NCBI GenBank assembly: GCA_019720755.1
Contig: CP081303.1
Location: 2,108,001 to 2,172,000, forward strand
Source of the DNA: Prolixibacteraceae bacterium
GTDB lineage: Bacteria > Bacteroidota > Bacteroidia > Bacteroidales > Prolixibacteraceae
DNA length: 64,000 bases
Direction of reading: 5' to 3'
Part shown: positions 27,107-37,210 of the stretch, piece by piece
Numbering within the stretch: the first letter of the stretch is position 1
Layout of the letters: every line of letters starts with the position of its first letter
Program-made: the position numbers and the translations under genes
Notes under the pieces: generated by a model
Databases searched by the model: none
What the model was told of the DNA's origin: nothing
What the model saw: only the letters and a program-made list of their open reading frames with translations

Positions 27107-29384
27107 TTAAAACATAATCCTTAAAGGGCGTGGTTTCCCTTTTACATGATATTGGATTACATTAGACTCAAAGGTTGTGGGCACTGCATCCGTTCCTTTA
27201 ACTTGGACTTGATACGTCCCTGCACTCATTTCAGGAAAAACGGCACTATAATAGGGGTTTTCTGTCGTTGGGGCAGTAAATAAAATATCGCTTCTTTCGA
27301 CAGAGTTAACAAAACAAAGAAGAGAAAGAGAGGGACTTCCATCCGTGATATTTAAGACTAACTCTCGACTATTTCCTTCACAATAAGAGGCCTCAGTGGC
27401 TCCACTACCATCAGATAAATTTAAAACCACAGGATCATTATCGACAATAGAGATCACACTACTAGCAATACTTAGTTTGGCAAGACTGTTATTGGCAATA
27501 CGTACGGTGAAAGACTCTGGTGCTTCGTGTGTCGCATCATCTAACAGATCGATTTGAATGGTTTTCTTTATCGAACCACTAGGAATCACAAGATGAACCA
27601 ATGATTCTGCAAACTGAAAATCATTCCCTTCTATCGCTGCCCCCTCTCCAACTATTGGCTCCAGAATTAGATCGAACGACAAATCACTCGAAAGAGATTC
27701 AGACAATACCACGTCAAAATCAATAGTGGTTCCCTCTACCCCACTGAGGGTACTAGAAGTTCCCAAGCAAGCCGACAGAAATACCTTATCAGACTGATAG
27801 ATCTTTGGTGTTTCACCATCACACCCATAGGCAGCATCTACATAGTAAAGGCCACTCGATGACGGGGTAAAACTAGATGCAGTTTCCCCAACAATTGGAT
27901 TGTCATCTTGATACCATGTGTAACTCCAACCATGATGAGGATTTTGAATCACTAAATCGACATTATCAGCACAAGCCTCTACAGCCCCTTCCAATTTAAT
28001 ATAAGGGTTTAAAATAGGACGAATACCGAATCCTGAAAAATAACCAGCAGCACCTATATTGCCACTCACGATGTAAAGAGCGACATTCACAGGATCTTGA
28101 TTGCTATTTTCAACTAGAAAATTATCATTCGTTGTCACCTCATAAGAAAAAGTGTACCATCCACTAGTGCCTACAGAAACATAATCGGCATCAACTAAAG
28201 GGACTCCATTAATCTCGACAAACTTACTTCTCGTCGCCCCTTTGATCATGGCATTGATCGTACTAGTATTCGGATTTTCAAGCTCTTTCGCAGAAGGAAT
28301 CGTCACCTTCCATCCTGTAGAACATTTCAGTGGAGGAATAAAGCTCATTCCTGTTGTTTGGGATTTATCGGGAGCTCCCGATATAGTTTGATAGGCATAT
28401 ATTGGCTTGGATGAAGTAAGATAGATCGCAGGAAGCAGCGTGGTTATTGCACCATGTTGCTCATATATTTCAGAACCTAATCGCAAATAGTCCCCCTTCT
28501 TAGAAATGGTATGGTGCACAGTTGTTCCATTTGACTCATATTCGACGACCGTATTATCCTCTGTTGCAATTAAAATAACACTCTCCCCCTTTGCAGTATT
28601 TGATCCATAAATCCCCTGCCCTTTGATAAAGATATACTTGTCTCCGATCACTTCTGCAGGGACAATTTGGTCGAAACCAATATCTCTCGCTTTTCCACTG
28701 TGAGGACTCGCAGACCATGAACCACTATTCACTACAACAGGTTTGGAAGAGGTAACCTCTGTTCCACTAGGCGAATCAAAATCATCCCCTAGAGACAACG
28801 AAGTACTGGCAATATTATAACCTAAGGTCACCGTCTGACCACTATTTAATGTACATTGATATCCAGAAGTCATATCACCGGTCCATTCAGTTTTCTTATT
28901 TTCTGAACCACTAAACCAATCAAAAGTGTCATTATGTACTCTAACAACAGTACCGTCTTCGGTAGCCATAATGGAAAAAAAGTTTGAATTATTGTCCTTA
29001 TGACCGGAAAATACATTTCTCATAAAACCTAAAAAGAATTGTTTTCCAATTCCAACCTCTCCTTTGGAAGTCAAACTTGCTCCTTGATTATTGGTCTCAA
29101 TACGAACATTGACAAAGAACTCATGATCTCCCTCCACAAATAAACCTTTATTGTCCTTCACGACACCTCTATCCTCTTGTAAAACAAATAAACGTTGTTT
29201 CAAAGAGTGATCTTGAAGATACTGTAGGACGGTATTGGGAACGGTATAGGATTTTGACTCCGTGGAAGACAAATCATGAATCGTAATAATTTCGTTTCTC
29301 TGACCATCACGAATAGTTAAGTAAGTCCACATAATTACAGATAGTTTTTTTTCATGATTAAAATAGATGTTGTTTCTTTGAGAC

Positions 29385-30376
29385 ATGCGATATATAAAGT
29401 TAACACAGGATGCAGTTCTAAAACTAACTGCTCTATATGAACATTCAGACAACAAGGTGGAAAGAATGCGTTCACATTGCCTATTACTGTCCAATAGTCA
29501 CTATTCTATGGTTGATATTTCAAGGATAATGGGAATATCTGTCATTACAGTATCACGTCTATTTGACAAGTGGTTAGAATATAATTTTGATGCACTTAGG
29601 ATTAAACAAGGAAGAGGAGCAAAGTGTAAATTAGCTGGATTCGATGATATAATCAAAGATTTAGTAAAAACAAATAATCGTAATCTATCTTATATACTTC
29701 ATCATTTGAAAGAACATTATAATCTTACCATTTCAAAAGAGACTTTAATACGTTTTTTAAAAAGATCGGGTATGTATGGAAACGAGTCCGGCGATCACTC
29801 AAGACAAAACGGAATGATATAGACTTCCAACTAAAGCAACATCAACTAACAGAATTACGTAAGTGTGAGGATTCAGGATACTTAGATTTATATTTCGTTG
29901 ATGAAAGTCACTTTAGTCTAACTCCTTATGTTCCATATGCATGGCAGGACAAGAAGAGTCAAATATTACTTCCGTCATCAAGAAGTAAAGCTCTTAATGT
30001 TATAGGAGCAATGAATCGTAAAAATGAGATATTTTATGAAGTACATGAAACAACAATTAATAGTGATATTTTGATCTCATTTATAGATAAGTTATGTAAT
30101 CAGATAACAAAGAAAACAATACTAGTCCTTGATAATGCGCCTATTCATAGATCCAAAAAATTTAAAGCAAAAATAGAAGAATGGAATGCTTTAGATCTTT
30201 ATATCTATTTTATTCCTCCATATTCTCCAGAACTTAATATCATAGAAATACTTTGGAAACACATCAAATACTTTTGGCTTGAGTTTAAAGCATATGAAAG
30301 CTACAATTCTCTGAAAAAATGTCTATTGGAAACACTAGGAGCATTTGGTTTAGAACATACCATTAATTTTGCATGA
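29385..30376 (+). CDS. IS630-family transposase, two frames joined by a probable -1 frameshift
   Basis: The first frame (29385-29822) encodes the helix-turn-helix N-terminus (ISRIMGISVITVSRLFDKW). The second frame (open through 30376) encodes the DDE catalytic part: Asp in LYFVDESHF, Asp in LVLDNAPIH, Glu in PELNIIEILWKHIK. At 29756-29762 lies the heptamer T-TTA-AAA in the zero frame; slipping back one base there gives RFLKKIGYVWKRVRRSLK, which fits IS630 transposases across the joint. The fused product is about 331 residues, a normal length. A plain frameshift mutation is the alternative. Confidence 0.8.
29756..29762 (+). promoter_or_regulatory. Probable -1 ribosomal slippery heptamer
   Basis: TTTAAAA read as T-TTA-AAA in the transposase zero frame; both tRNAs can re-pair after a one-base slip. 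I did not identify a downstream pseudoknot with confidence. Confidence 0.6.
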
Positions 30377-30582
30377 GTACTTACATCAAAAGGAGTCGAT
30401 TCATTGGTAGAAAAATATAGCGTAAAGTGTCCTTCGGAATCTGAATTACCATAAACAGTTCCGTAAAAAGGAGGAATATAGTGTATCTTCGACTGCTGCC
30501 CTTTCACTAGATAAGAAAAGAGAGATAGGATAAGCAAGATCTTTACTTTTAAGGTCATATTTCCACTAACATTAATTGCCAC

Positions 30583-30888
30583 AAATCAAAGATATTAAAT
30601 CTAACAATACTATTTTATTGTTAAATACAATAAAAGATTATTTATATATATTTCACAAACTAACCTTAGAGTAATAAGAATGTTTAACTTTAAGTTAACA
30701 TAAAAACAAACCGCTTTTTGAATTAAATAGAGCAATCATATGGAAACCAATTAGTAAGCCCAACATAGCAGTATACTAGCAAATAAAAACACATATAAAC
30801 CATAACATACCAACACATTAACTATCTCATAGAGATAAATTTGAATACATTCAATACAGACGTTTTCATTTGGGATTTATCTCTTTTA
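30583..30888. other. Upstream region of adhesin-like paralogue 2
   Basis: AT-rich, no gene seen. Presumed to hold the promoter of paralogue 2. Confidence 0.4.
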
Positions 30889-31405
30889 CAGGGCTTGTTC
30901 ATGAAATTTAAGCAGCGAAGACATCGTGTATTTTATCAGTATTGTGCACAAGTTCTTCTCTTAAAATATTTAAGTTGTTGTAACTATTTATTTCCATTAA
31001 CTTACTGCATATAAATAACATAATAGAGGATATCGATTTTTGCAATCCATGATCTAAAGACTTTAATTTGTCTTCTCCAAAATTAACATCACGAATACGA
31101 TTCATTATTTCTATTTTCCAATGACCTCTAATAGCTCCAGCAATTTCATCGATTTTCCCATTATAATTTGTGATATAATATCGTGTTTCTGTACTCCTTT
31201 TATCTCTCTTTACATTATAACTCTCTCTTGTCACTTTAATCATATTACATATGCCACTATTACACCATCTAGGATCTAACATTTCTGTATTTATTGGGTA
31301 TATTTCGTACTTCCTAGAGTCTATTCTTCCATGTGACTTGTCTATTTCTGTCATCATATCATCTACTTTTATATGATTGGATGGAACAATAATGATATAA
31401 AATCT
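30889..31405 (-). pseudogene. ISAs1-family transposase remnant (C-terminal part)
   Basis: The reading frame encodes the C-terminal portion of an ISAs1-type transposase: DKSHGRIDSRKYEI, TRYYITNYNGKIDEIAGAIR, GHWKIE, DVNFGEDKLK. The stop is at 30908-30910. The terminal sequence CAGGGCTTGTTCATGA (30889-30904) just beyond it looks like one end of the element. The 5' part of the gene and the other end are missing. The open frame extends to 31447, but its first ~14 codons are the terminator of the upstream gene read as protein and are not part of the family. Confidence 0.75.
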
Positions 31406-31420
31406 CTCATTGAGAATCAA

Positions 31421-31463
31421 AAAGAGGAGGTGTCTATCGTTATCCAATAAACACCTCCTCTTT
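31421..31463 (-). terminator. Terminator of adhesin-like paralogue 3
   Basis: Perfect 13-bp stem: on the - strand AAAGAGGAGGTGT (31463-31451) and ACACCTCCTCTTT (31433-31421), followed by TTGATT. It lies 22 bases past the stop at 31485. Confidence 0.85.
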
Positions 31464-31484
31464 AAAAAACAGGAAGAAGCCCCC

Positions 31485-34400
31485 TTAGTCTTCTTTAATT
31501 TTAAGGCTATTTGGCTTCCCTTTCACATCGATTGGCAAGGAGTCTGATTCAGAAATAGTGCCACTCTCATCGGTCACTTTAACCTTTATTTGATGATCTC
31601 CTTTCGGAAGATGAAGCCAAAGCGCACTATAAACTCCTTTCGCATTCTTGCTAAATATGACATCGGGGAACAACAGCCCATCCAAATAAAAAGCAATGGT
31701 AGTGTTTCCGATACCTCCTTTAATATCCACTCCTAGCTCGCAACTTTCGCCCTCACATAACACCCTTGAACTCTTTTCTATAGATAGTTTTGGGGTTAAC
31801 TCCATAATATGAATCGTAAAACTTATCTCTTTTCCTCTATTACCAGAAGCATCCGATGCTTCAAAAAGTATTAAGTGGGATCCGATACCGAAGCTACTTC
31901 CACTAGCAGCTCCAGAAGTTCTTGTCGGTAGTATTCGACCACCACAATTATCTAAATACATTGGGGTATTATAGAAAACTTCCCTTGCAGTGGCCCCTTT
32001 GGGAATACTATAGGTAAGATCCTCTTGTACAAACCCATCTAATTTTGGGGTAATGGTATCCTTAACAGTAATATGAGTAGAGCAACGACTACTTGCTCCG
32101 TTGGTATCAGTGACAACCAAGGTAACAGGAATATCCACTCCCAAATAGTCACAATTTAATACCACACTGCTTTGCGATCCCCATAGACTAGATTCTATCT
32201 TAAAGTCAAGGTCATCTCCATCCGGATCAGTAGAACCATTATCTAACAACCTTGCCTCTAAGACAGGATTTCCGCTTTTCGATAAATAGAAATCACGGAC
32301 AGTCCCACAAACAGCCACAGGGATTCTATTGGTTCTACTAATAACAATCGTTATCCTTCCTACATTAGAGGTTTTAGATAGCTGTCCATCGAAAGCCAAG
32401 TCTTTAATTTGATATTCCACAACCACAGTCTCTTCGACACCATCTACAGGGGTTATCTTCAACAGTCCTTTTTCATAAGATACAGCTGCAGCACCACTTT
32501 TGGACACAATTGCAAAACTCTCTTTATCTATTGTAACCACTCCATCTCGATCTATATCATTTTGTAGAGGATCGATGGAAACTGGTGTCTTGTCATTTGT
32601 ACTTATATGATCATCCACCACCTTTGGTCTAAAGTTATTATAATAACGCACAGAGACCTGACACTTGGCTGTCGAAGTTTGGTTGGACTGTTTTTGATCG
32701 GTTATTTTGTAGGTAAAGTTTTCATGTGGGATTGTAGGACTCAAAGCATATGTAGAAAAAAACTGTGCATCTGGTTCATATTCAAAAGTTCCATCTGAAT
32801 TTAATTTTAAAGTCCCATGACGAACATCCTCCACCAAGGATACTGTCACCCCATCCCCAGTTTCTTCATCATTAGCTAAAACATTTGCAGATAATTTATG
32901 ATAATCTAGTGAAGTTCGTTCTGAAATAGTATACATATCATCAATAGCTACAGGAACATCATCGACTTCTTTTACTGTAACAGTTACTGTAGCATTGCGA
33001 GTGCGATCCCCATCCGCATCAAAGAAATAGTACGTCAAAGTGTGGGTACCAGAATAGTGAGCTGAAGGGGTATACTTGAAATTTCCAGTCTTCCGATCAA
33101 ATTCTATTTCAGAATCAGGGAAATCATAGCTTACAATTTTATAACCCTGAATTGGGATATCTCCTGGAGAATCATTTTCAGCAAAGGAGAAGCTTAGACT
33201 TTTTCCCTCATCTATACTTTTATAATCATCACGCGCGACAGGTGTCGAATCGTCATCTTCAATGACGGTTGTAAAGTTTGCATTGGGTAGTTCAACCAAA
33301 GAACTTGTGGTTGCAACACTTGCATAAAACATCTCATCACCCTCCTCTTCTGTATCCTGTATTGTTGGAATCGTAAAAGTGGCAGAAGTAGTCCCTCTAG
33401 GAATCGTTAATGAGGTGGTAGAAACTCTATAATCCTCACCTTTTTTGGCTGTGCCATCTAAATATCGAACTTGTACTGCCACATCTTGATCTACAGCGGA
33501 AGTTAAAGTGAGAGTCACTGTAATAATATCCCCCTCTTTTCCCTTCACTTCGGAGGCAAAAGTTAATTGCGGTTTGGCATCTGTATCAATAATAAACAGT
33601 GACACTTTACGATCATTCACTTGGGCCAAAGGACTGTCATCAAAAGTAAAATATAGCTTCTCCTGCGGCTCTTTTAGGCCATCTTCAAGAGTTGTTACTT
33701 CTGCAGTTCCTTCCGTGGCACCCTTAGGAATTGTAAAGGATCTTCTCGCAATGGCAACATAATCAGCGCCAGCGGTTGCAAAACCCTCGTCCGAAGAGGT
33801 CTCTGTTGCATAATGGCTAATATAGGTCGTATCCATCGGATATTCTAGGCGATATCTAATTTGTAAAGGTTCTCCCTCCCTTGCAGTCAGCACACTACTT
33901 GATGTCACATAAAACTGAGGTTTTCTTTCATCATCGACAATAGAAACCTGCTTTTCTCTCATCGCAGACAAAGAAGCTTCTACCACATTAGATAGACGTA
34001 TTCCAAACGTCTCAGAAGACTCCACATCATAAAGCGCATCATTTAATACTCTGAAGTGAATCTCTTTCTCTTGTTCTTCTGGAGCAAAAGAGAGTGTCCC
34101 ATCTATCGCTTGGTAGTCTTCTCCACGTTTTGCAGTTTTGTCTACAAAGGCATAGTCTACTGATATAGCATACCCACTCTTCTCTGCAAGCCGTATTTTC
34201 ACAGTAATATCTTTACCTTCTGAGCCATCTTCATTAATCCCATCTTTCCAAGCATCATCCTCTAATTCCATCGTAAAAGTGGGTCTATTTAGATCATTAT
34301 CTTTGATGGTCACCAAACAGGTTCCAATATTAACCTTGGCAACAGAGCATCGGGTAACACGTATGGCAAAAGTCTCATCAGGCTCTCGCATTGCGTCGTC

Positions 34401-36497
34401 TATCAAGTCAAATGAGATGGTCTTGGTTGTTTGATTTGCAGGAATCGTTAGCCCAGTAAGCGTTCCGATCACTTGAAAATCTTTTGTTCTTTGAGCAGAT
34501 CCCTCTCCGGTAGTAGTCACCAACTCTAAGTCATAAGAGACATCTACAGGAATCGACTCAGAAAGAGAGACATGGACATCCAACCGCTCCCCCTCTTGTG
34601 CACTCTTAGAGGCCTCAACACTCAAACAAGGAGACAAAAATATAGGATCTGAAGGATATGTTTTAGAAGCCTTCCCATCACAATCTAAGATAGCCTCTAC
34701 AGCATAGAAGCCACTCCCCGTGGTTGTATAACTAGGATCTTCAGCTCCAGCAATAACAGACTCATTCTTATACCAACGATAACGCCATCCAGGCTGGTTG
34801 TTTGCAACGACAATGCGTGTATTGGTACCACAGCTTTCCACCGCCCCATCTACTGCAAGTTCTGGCACCGTAAGGGGGCGTGTACCAAATCCAGAATAAT
34901 AACCGGCAGAACCAACATTCCCACTCTCCCCATATAGTGCCACATTAATAGGATCCATATTAATATTCTCGATTACATAATCGTCATTCTTGTCGATATT
35001 ATAAGAGAAAGCAAACCAATTGTCTACCCCCCCAATATTATAATACGTGATATCCGCAGGATCCACCTCTGAAGAGGAATTACGAATACGCAAGGATTTA
35101 CTTTTTGTGGAACCTTTAATTACAGTATTTAGTCTTTGATCCTTATTTCTTCCTTCTCCTTCTGCCGCTCGGGCAAGTGGGATAGTAACTTTATAGTCAG
35201 AAGTACACTTTAATGGCGGGATAAAACTCATTCCATTGGTCTGTGGAGCCGTACTAGACCCTGTCATCGTTTGGTATACATATACAGGTTTGGTGGATGT
35301 GAAGTAGACTGATTGTCTTAAACTTGTCTTTTTTCTTCCATATATCTCAAAATCGAAAAAACAGGCATCTCCTTTATTATCAAAATGATGTGTTTTAAAA
35401 GGTTTCCCTTTATTATTATAGAATTTTACTTCAGTATTGGCTTCCGTGGCTATAACCATCACGTTTTCACCATGTTTTGTTTTATCCCCAAGCTCTCTAT
35501 CTTTCCAATTCAATCTTTTATCTGTACATACATTCCCCTGGCCACGAACCAAGATATACTCAGATCCAACAATATTAGATGGAACAATTTGGTCAAATCC
35601 GATATCTCGTCGTGTATCATTATAGGTACTAGATGCCCATGATCCGGTATTCACGACAATAGGCTTGGTACTCTCAATCTCTGTTCCATTGGGAGCATCA
35701 AACTCATCACCATAATTGTAACTACCACGATAATTACTGGCATCATACCCCAAAGTAATGGTCTCTCCTTTATTAAAAAGGCGAGAATACTTATTTCCCC
35801 CTAAATTTGTCCAACCATCTAAACTGTTTTGATTTCTAGTAAACCAATTAAAATCTCTATCAGATATTGTCAATTCGGTGTTATTCTCCAATGCAATCAT
35901 GGAGATAAAATGAGAGTTATTATTGTTATATGGAGAAAAGACAGATCTCATAAAACCTGCAAAGAAATGAGTTCCTGCTGCAATCATTCCTTTTGAAGTA
36001 AGACTTGCTCCTTGAGCTCTAGTAACAATACGCAAGTTCACAAAAAACTCATGATCCCCTTCTAGAATCAACCCTTTATTTTGTAATACCTTTCCACGAT
36101 CGTTTTTCTTGACAAAAAGAGGCTGACTTAGAGATTCTTTTTTCAAAAACTCATATATCAAGGTAGGCACCTTATAAATATCAGAATTACTAGAAGAAAG
36201 TCCTTTAATTGTTTTTAAAACGGTTCCATCTCCACCACGAATGATTACATCAAATGGAGTAGTCTCGTTAGTAGATAAATAGATGGTAAAGTACCCCATA
36301 GAATCATATCCATCTGCAATATTCTTTTTAGCGAACTCTTTATCATATCTAGCTTTTTCGTTAAATCTAACATGATCATCAATAGAAACATTACCATAAA
36401 AAGGAGGAATATAGTGTTTTTTAGACAGTTGTGCTTTCCCTTCAAAATGAAAACATAGAAGTAGTATCAATAAAAGTGAACGAAATATAGTCTTCAT
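31485..36497 (-). CDS. Large secreted IgGFc-binding-like, Calx-beta/cadherin-like multidomain protein (paralogue 3)
   Basis: I place the start at ATG 36497 (MKTIFRSLLLILLLCFHFEGKAQ signal peptide); the frame is open a further 13 codons upstream. About 1670 residues with the same domain order as paralogue 1: IgGFc-binding-type head (HYIPPFYGNVS, RDIGFDQIVPSN, GMSFIPPLKC), Ig-like (WRYRWYKNE), Calx-beta repeats (each ending in a D-N-D or D-D-E/S motif), cadherin-like/VCBS repeats (VARDDYKSI, AIDDMYTI, KVVDDHIS), HYR-like and C-terminal domain ending VKGKPNSLKIKED. Sequence similarity to paralogue 1 is high over the Ig-like and Calx-beta parts. Likely secreted or surface attached. Confidence 0.8.
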   Translation of the reverse strand: MKTIFRSLLLILLLCFHFEGKAQLSKKHYIPPFYGNVSIDDHVRFNEKARYDKEFAKKNIADGYDSMGYFTIYLSTNETTPFDVIIRGGDGTVLKTIKGLSSSNSDIYKVPTLIYEFLKKESLSQPLFVKKNDRGKVLQNKGLILEGDHEFFVNLRIVTRAQGASLTSKGMIAAGTHFFAGFMRSVFSPYNNNNSHFISMIALENNTELTISDRDFNWFTRNQNSLDGWTNLGGNKYSRLFNKGETITLGYDASNYRGSYNYGDEFDAPNGTEIESTKPIVVNTGSWASSTYNDTRRDIGFDQIVPSNIVGSEYILVRGQGNVCTDKRLNWKDRELGDKTKHGENVMVIATEANTEVKFYNNKGKPFKTHHFDNKGDACFFDFEIYGRKKTSLRQSVYFTSTKPVYVYQTMTGSSTAPQTNGMSFIPPLKCTSDYKVTIPLARAAEGEGRNKDQRLNTVIKGSTKSKSLRIRNSSSEVDPADITYYNIGGVDNWFAFSYNIDKNDDYVIENINMDPINVALYGESGNVGSAGYYSGFGTRPLTVPELAVDGAVESCGTNTRIVVANNQPGWRYRWYKNESVIAGAEDPSYTTTGSGFYAVEAILDCDGKASKTYPSDPIFLSPCLSVEASKSAQEGERLDVHVSLSESIPVDVSYDLELVTTTGEGSAQRTKDFQVIGTLTGLTIPANQTTKTISFDLIDDAMREPDETFAIRVTRCSVAKVNIGTCLVTIKDNDLNRPTFTMELEDDAWKDGINEDGSEGKDITVKIRLAEKSGYAISVDYAFVDKTAKRGEDYQAIDGTLSFAPEEQEKEIHFRVLNDALYDVESSETFGIRLSNVVEASLSAMREKQVSIVDDERKPQFYVTSSSVLTAREGEPLQIRYRLEYPMDTTYISHYATETSSDEGFATAGADYVAIARRSFTIPKGATEGTAEVTTLEDGLKEPQEKLYFTFDDSPLAQVNDRKVSLFIIDTDAKPQLTFASEVKGKEGDIITVTLTLTSAVDQDVAVQVRYLDGTAKKGEDYRVSTTSLTIPRGTTSATFTIPTIQDTEEEGDEMFYASVATTSSLVELPNANFTTVIEDDDSTPVARDDYKSIDEGKSLSFSFAENDSPGDIPIQGYKIVSYDFPDSEIEFDRKTGNFKYTPSAHYSGTHTLTYYFFDADGDRTRNATVTVTVKEVDDVPVAIDDMYTISERTSLDYHKLSANVLANDEETGDGVTVSLVEDVRHGTLKLNSDGTFEYEPDAQFFSTYALSPTIPHENFTYKITDQKQSNQTSTAKCQVSVRYYNNFRPKVVDDHISTNDKTPVSIDPLQNDIDRDGVVTIDKESFAIVSKSGAAAVSYEKGLLKITPVDGVEETVVVEYQIKDLAFDGQLSKTSNVGRITIVISRTNRIPVAVCGTVRDFYLSKSGNPVLEARLLDNGSTDPDGDDLDFKIESSLWGSQSSVVLNCDYLGVDIPVTLVVTDTNGASSRCSTHITVKDTITPKLDGFVQEDLTYSIPKGATAREVFYNTPMYLDNCGGRILPTRTSGAASGSSFGIGSHLILFEASDASGNRGKEISFTIHIMELTPKLSIEKSSRVLCEGESCELGVDIKGGIGNTTIAFYLDGLLFPDVIFSKNAKGVYSALWLHLPKGDHQIKVKVTDESGTISESDSLPIDVKGKPNSLKIKED

Positions 36498-36536
36498 GAA
36501 TATATAATATGTTAATAAACCTCGACAAATATACAT

Positions 36537-36824
36537 ATTTTAATTAATTGATCTTGAAGGGCAAAAAAATCATAACAAATAGATCATGATAAACAGAAAA
36601 ACAACAAACATTCGCATAACAGTTTTTTGATATGCATTAAGATAGTGACATGATGTAGTCAAGGCTATTTCCATCGATAAACAATGACTAAAATACAATA
36701 GAAACAAAAGAGCTTCTCTATTAAAGATTTCATTCAGGAGAAAGAGAACTGCAAACCTCTATTTGGCAATCATTTTAAAATTATGAATATAAAATGAAAT
36801 ATCTTTCAAAATAATTTTACCATC
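36537..36824. other. Divergent intergenic region before the riboswitch
   Basis: Carries the paralogue 3 promoter region on the - strand and the presumed promoter of the cobalamin operon on the + strand; CATCTTTG at 36831-36838 resembles a -7 box. No gene seen. Confidence 0.4.
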
Positions 36825-36829
36825 TTTGC

Positions 36830-37026
36830 AAGCAAGATAAAGGGAATTTGGAGTCAATACAGTTTTAACCGATTGATAAGCCAAAGCTGTTCCCGCAGCC
36901 GTAAATCTCAAAGATATCTGTGGACATTTCACCATAGATAGACACTTTCCTTGTTACATTCACGCCACTGTCCAAAGAGATGGGAAGGCAACAGGAAAAA
37001 GAGAGAAAGCCGGAAGACCTGAATCT
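36830..37026 (+). ncRNA. Cobalamin (B12) riboswitch
   Basis: Core elements in the right order: GGGAATTTGGAGTCAAT (36842-36858), CCCGCAGCCGTAA (36892-36904), GCCACTG (36964-36970), GGGAAGGC (36982-36989) and AAAGCCGGAAGACCTG (37007-37022). This is the B12-box architecture that binds adenosylcobalamin and turns genes off. It lies about 185 bases before the first gene of the cobalamin operon. A hairpin AACTCT..AGAGTT follows at 37049-37068 and may be part of the expression platform. Confidence 0.9.
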
Positions 37027-37210
37027 TAATAATACAGTTATAAATTTAACTCTCGGGAGCTAGAGTTACTTTGTCCTTCTATATCTCTTTCTGGCTGGTC
37101 GAGAAAAAGAGAGTTGATCTCTTTTGCATCTCTACCCTTTTGCCGAATCTATTCATATTGATTGACAACAGTTCTCTCACTCCTACTAATGTCTGAATAT
37201 AATTTACAGG

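Larger units (their letters stand above)
29320..30381 (+). mobile_element. IS630-family insertion sequence
   Basis: About 1062 bp flanked by TA at 29318-29319 and 30382-30383, the target duplication expected for this family. Imperfect terminal inverted repeats begin AGTAAGTCC on the left and end GAGTACT on the right (including TA: TAAGTA at both ends). Inserted in the adhesin-like paralogue 2. Confidence 0.85.
27107..30558 (-). pseudogene. IgGFc-binding-like multidomain protein (paralogue 2), interrupted by an IS630 element
   Basis: The 3' part (27107-29319) and 5' part (30384-30558) flank a TA-targeting insertion. Removing the element and one TA copy joins them into 2388 bases, exactly 796 codons including stop, and restores TPFDV-TIRDGQ at the junction, matching the paralogues at that point. 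The start is ATG 30558 (MTLKVKILLILSLFSYLVKGQ signal peptide). The restored protein has the IgGFc-binding-type domain, an Ig-like domain (WSYTWYQDD), a single Calx-beta repeat and the same C-terminal domain ending VKGKPRPLRIMF. It lacks the long Calx-beta/cadherin-like middle of its two neighbours. As it stands the gene is broken. Confidence 0.85.

Noticed and set aside
31406-31447. N-terminal codons of the ISAs1 remnant frame
   Set aside because: These bases form the perfect terminator hairpin of the upstream gene; the reading frame there is fortuitous.
21273-36497. Standard type IX secretion sorting domain at the ends of the adhesin-like proteins
   Set aside because: The C-termini end soon after VKGKPxxLxI and do not show the usual pattern of that domain; left as an open question.
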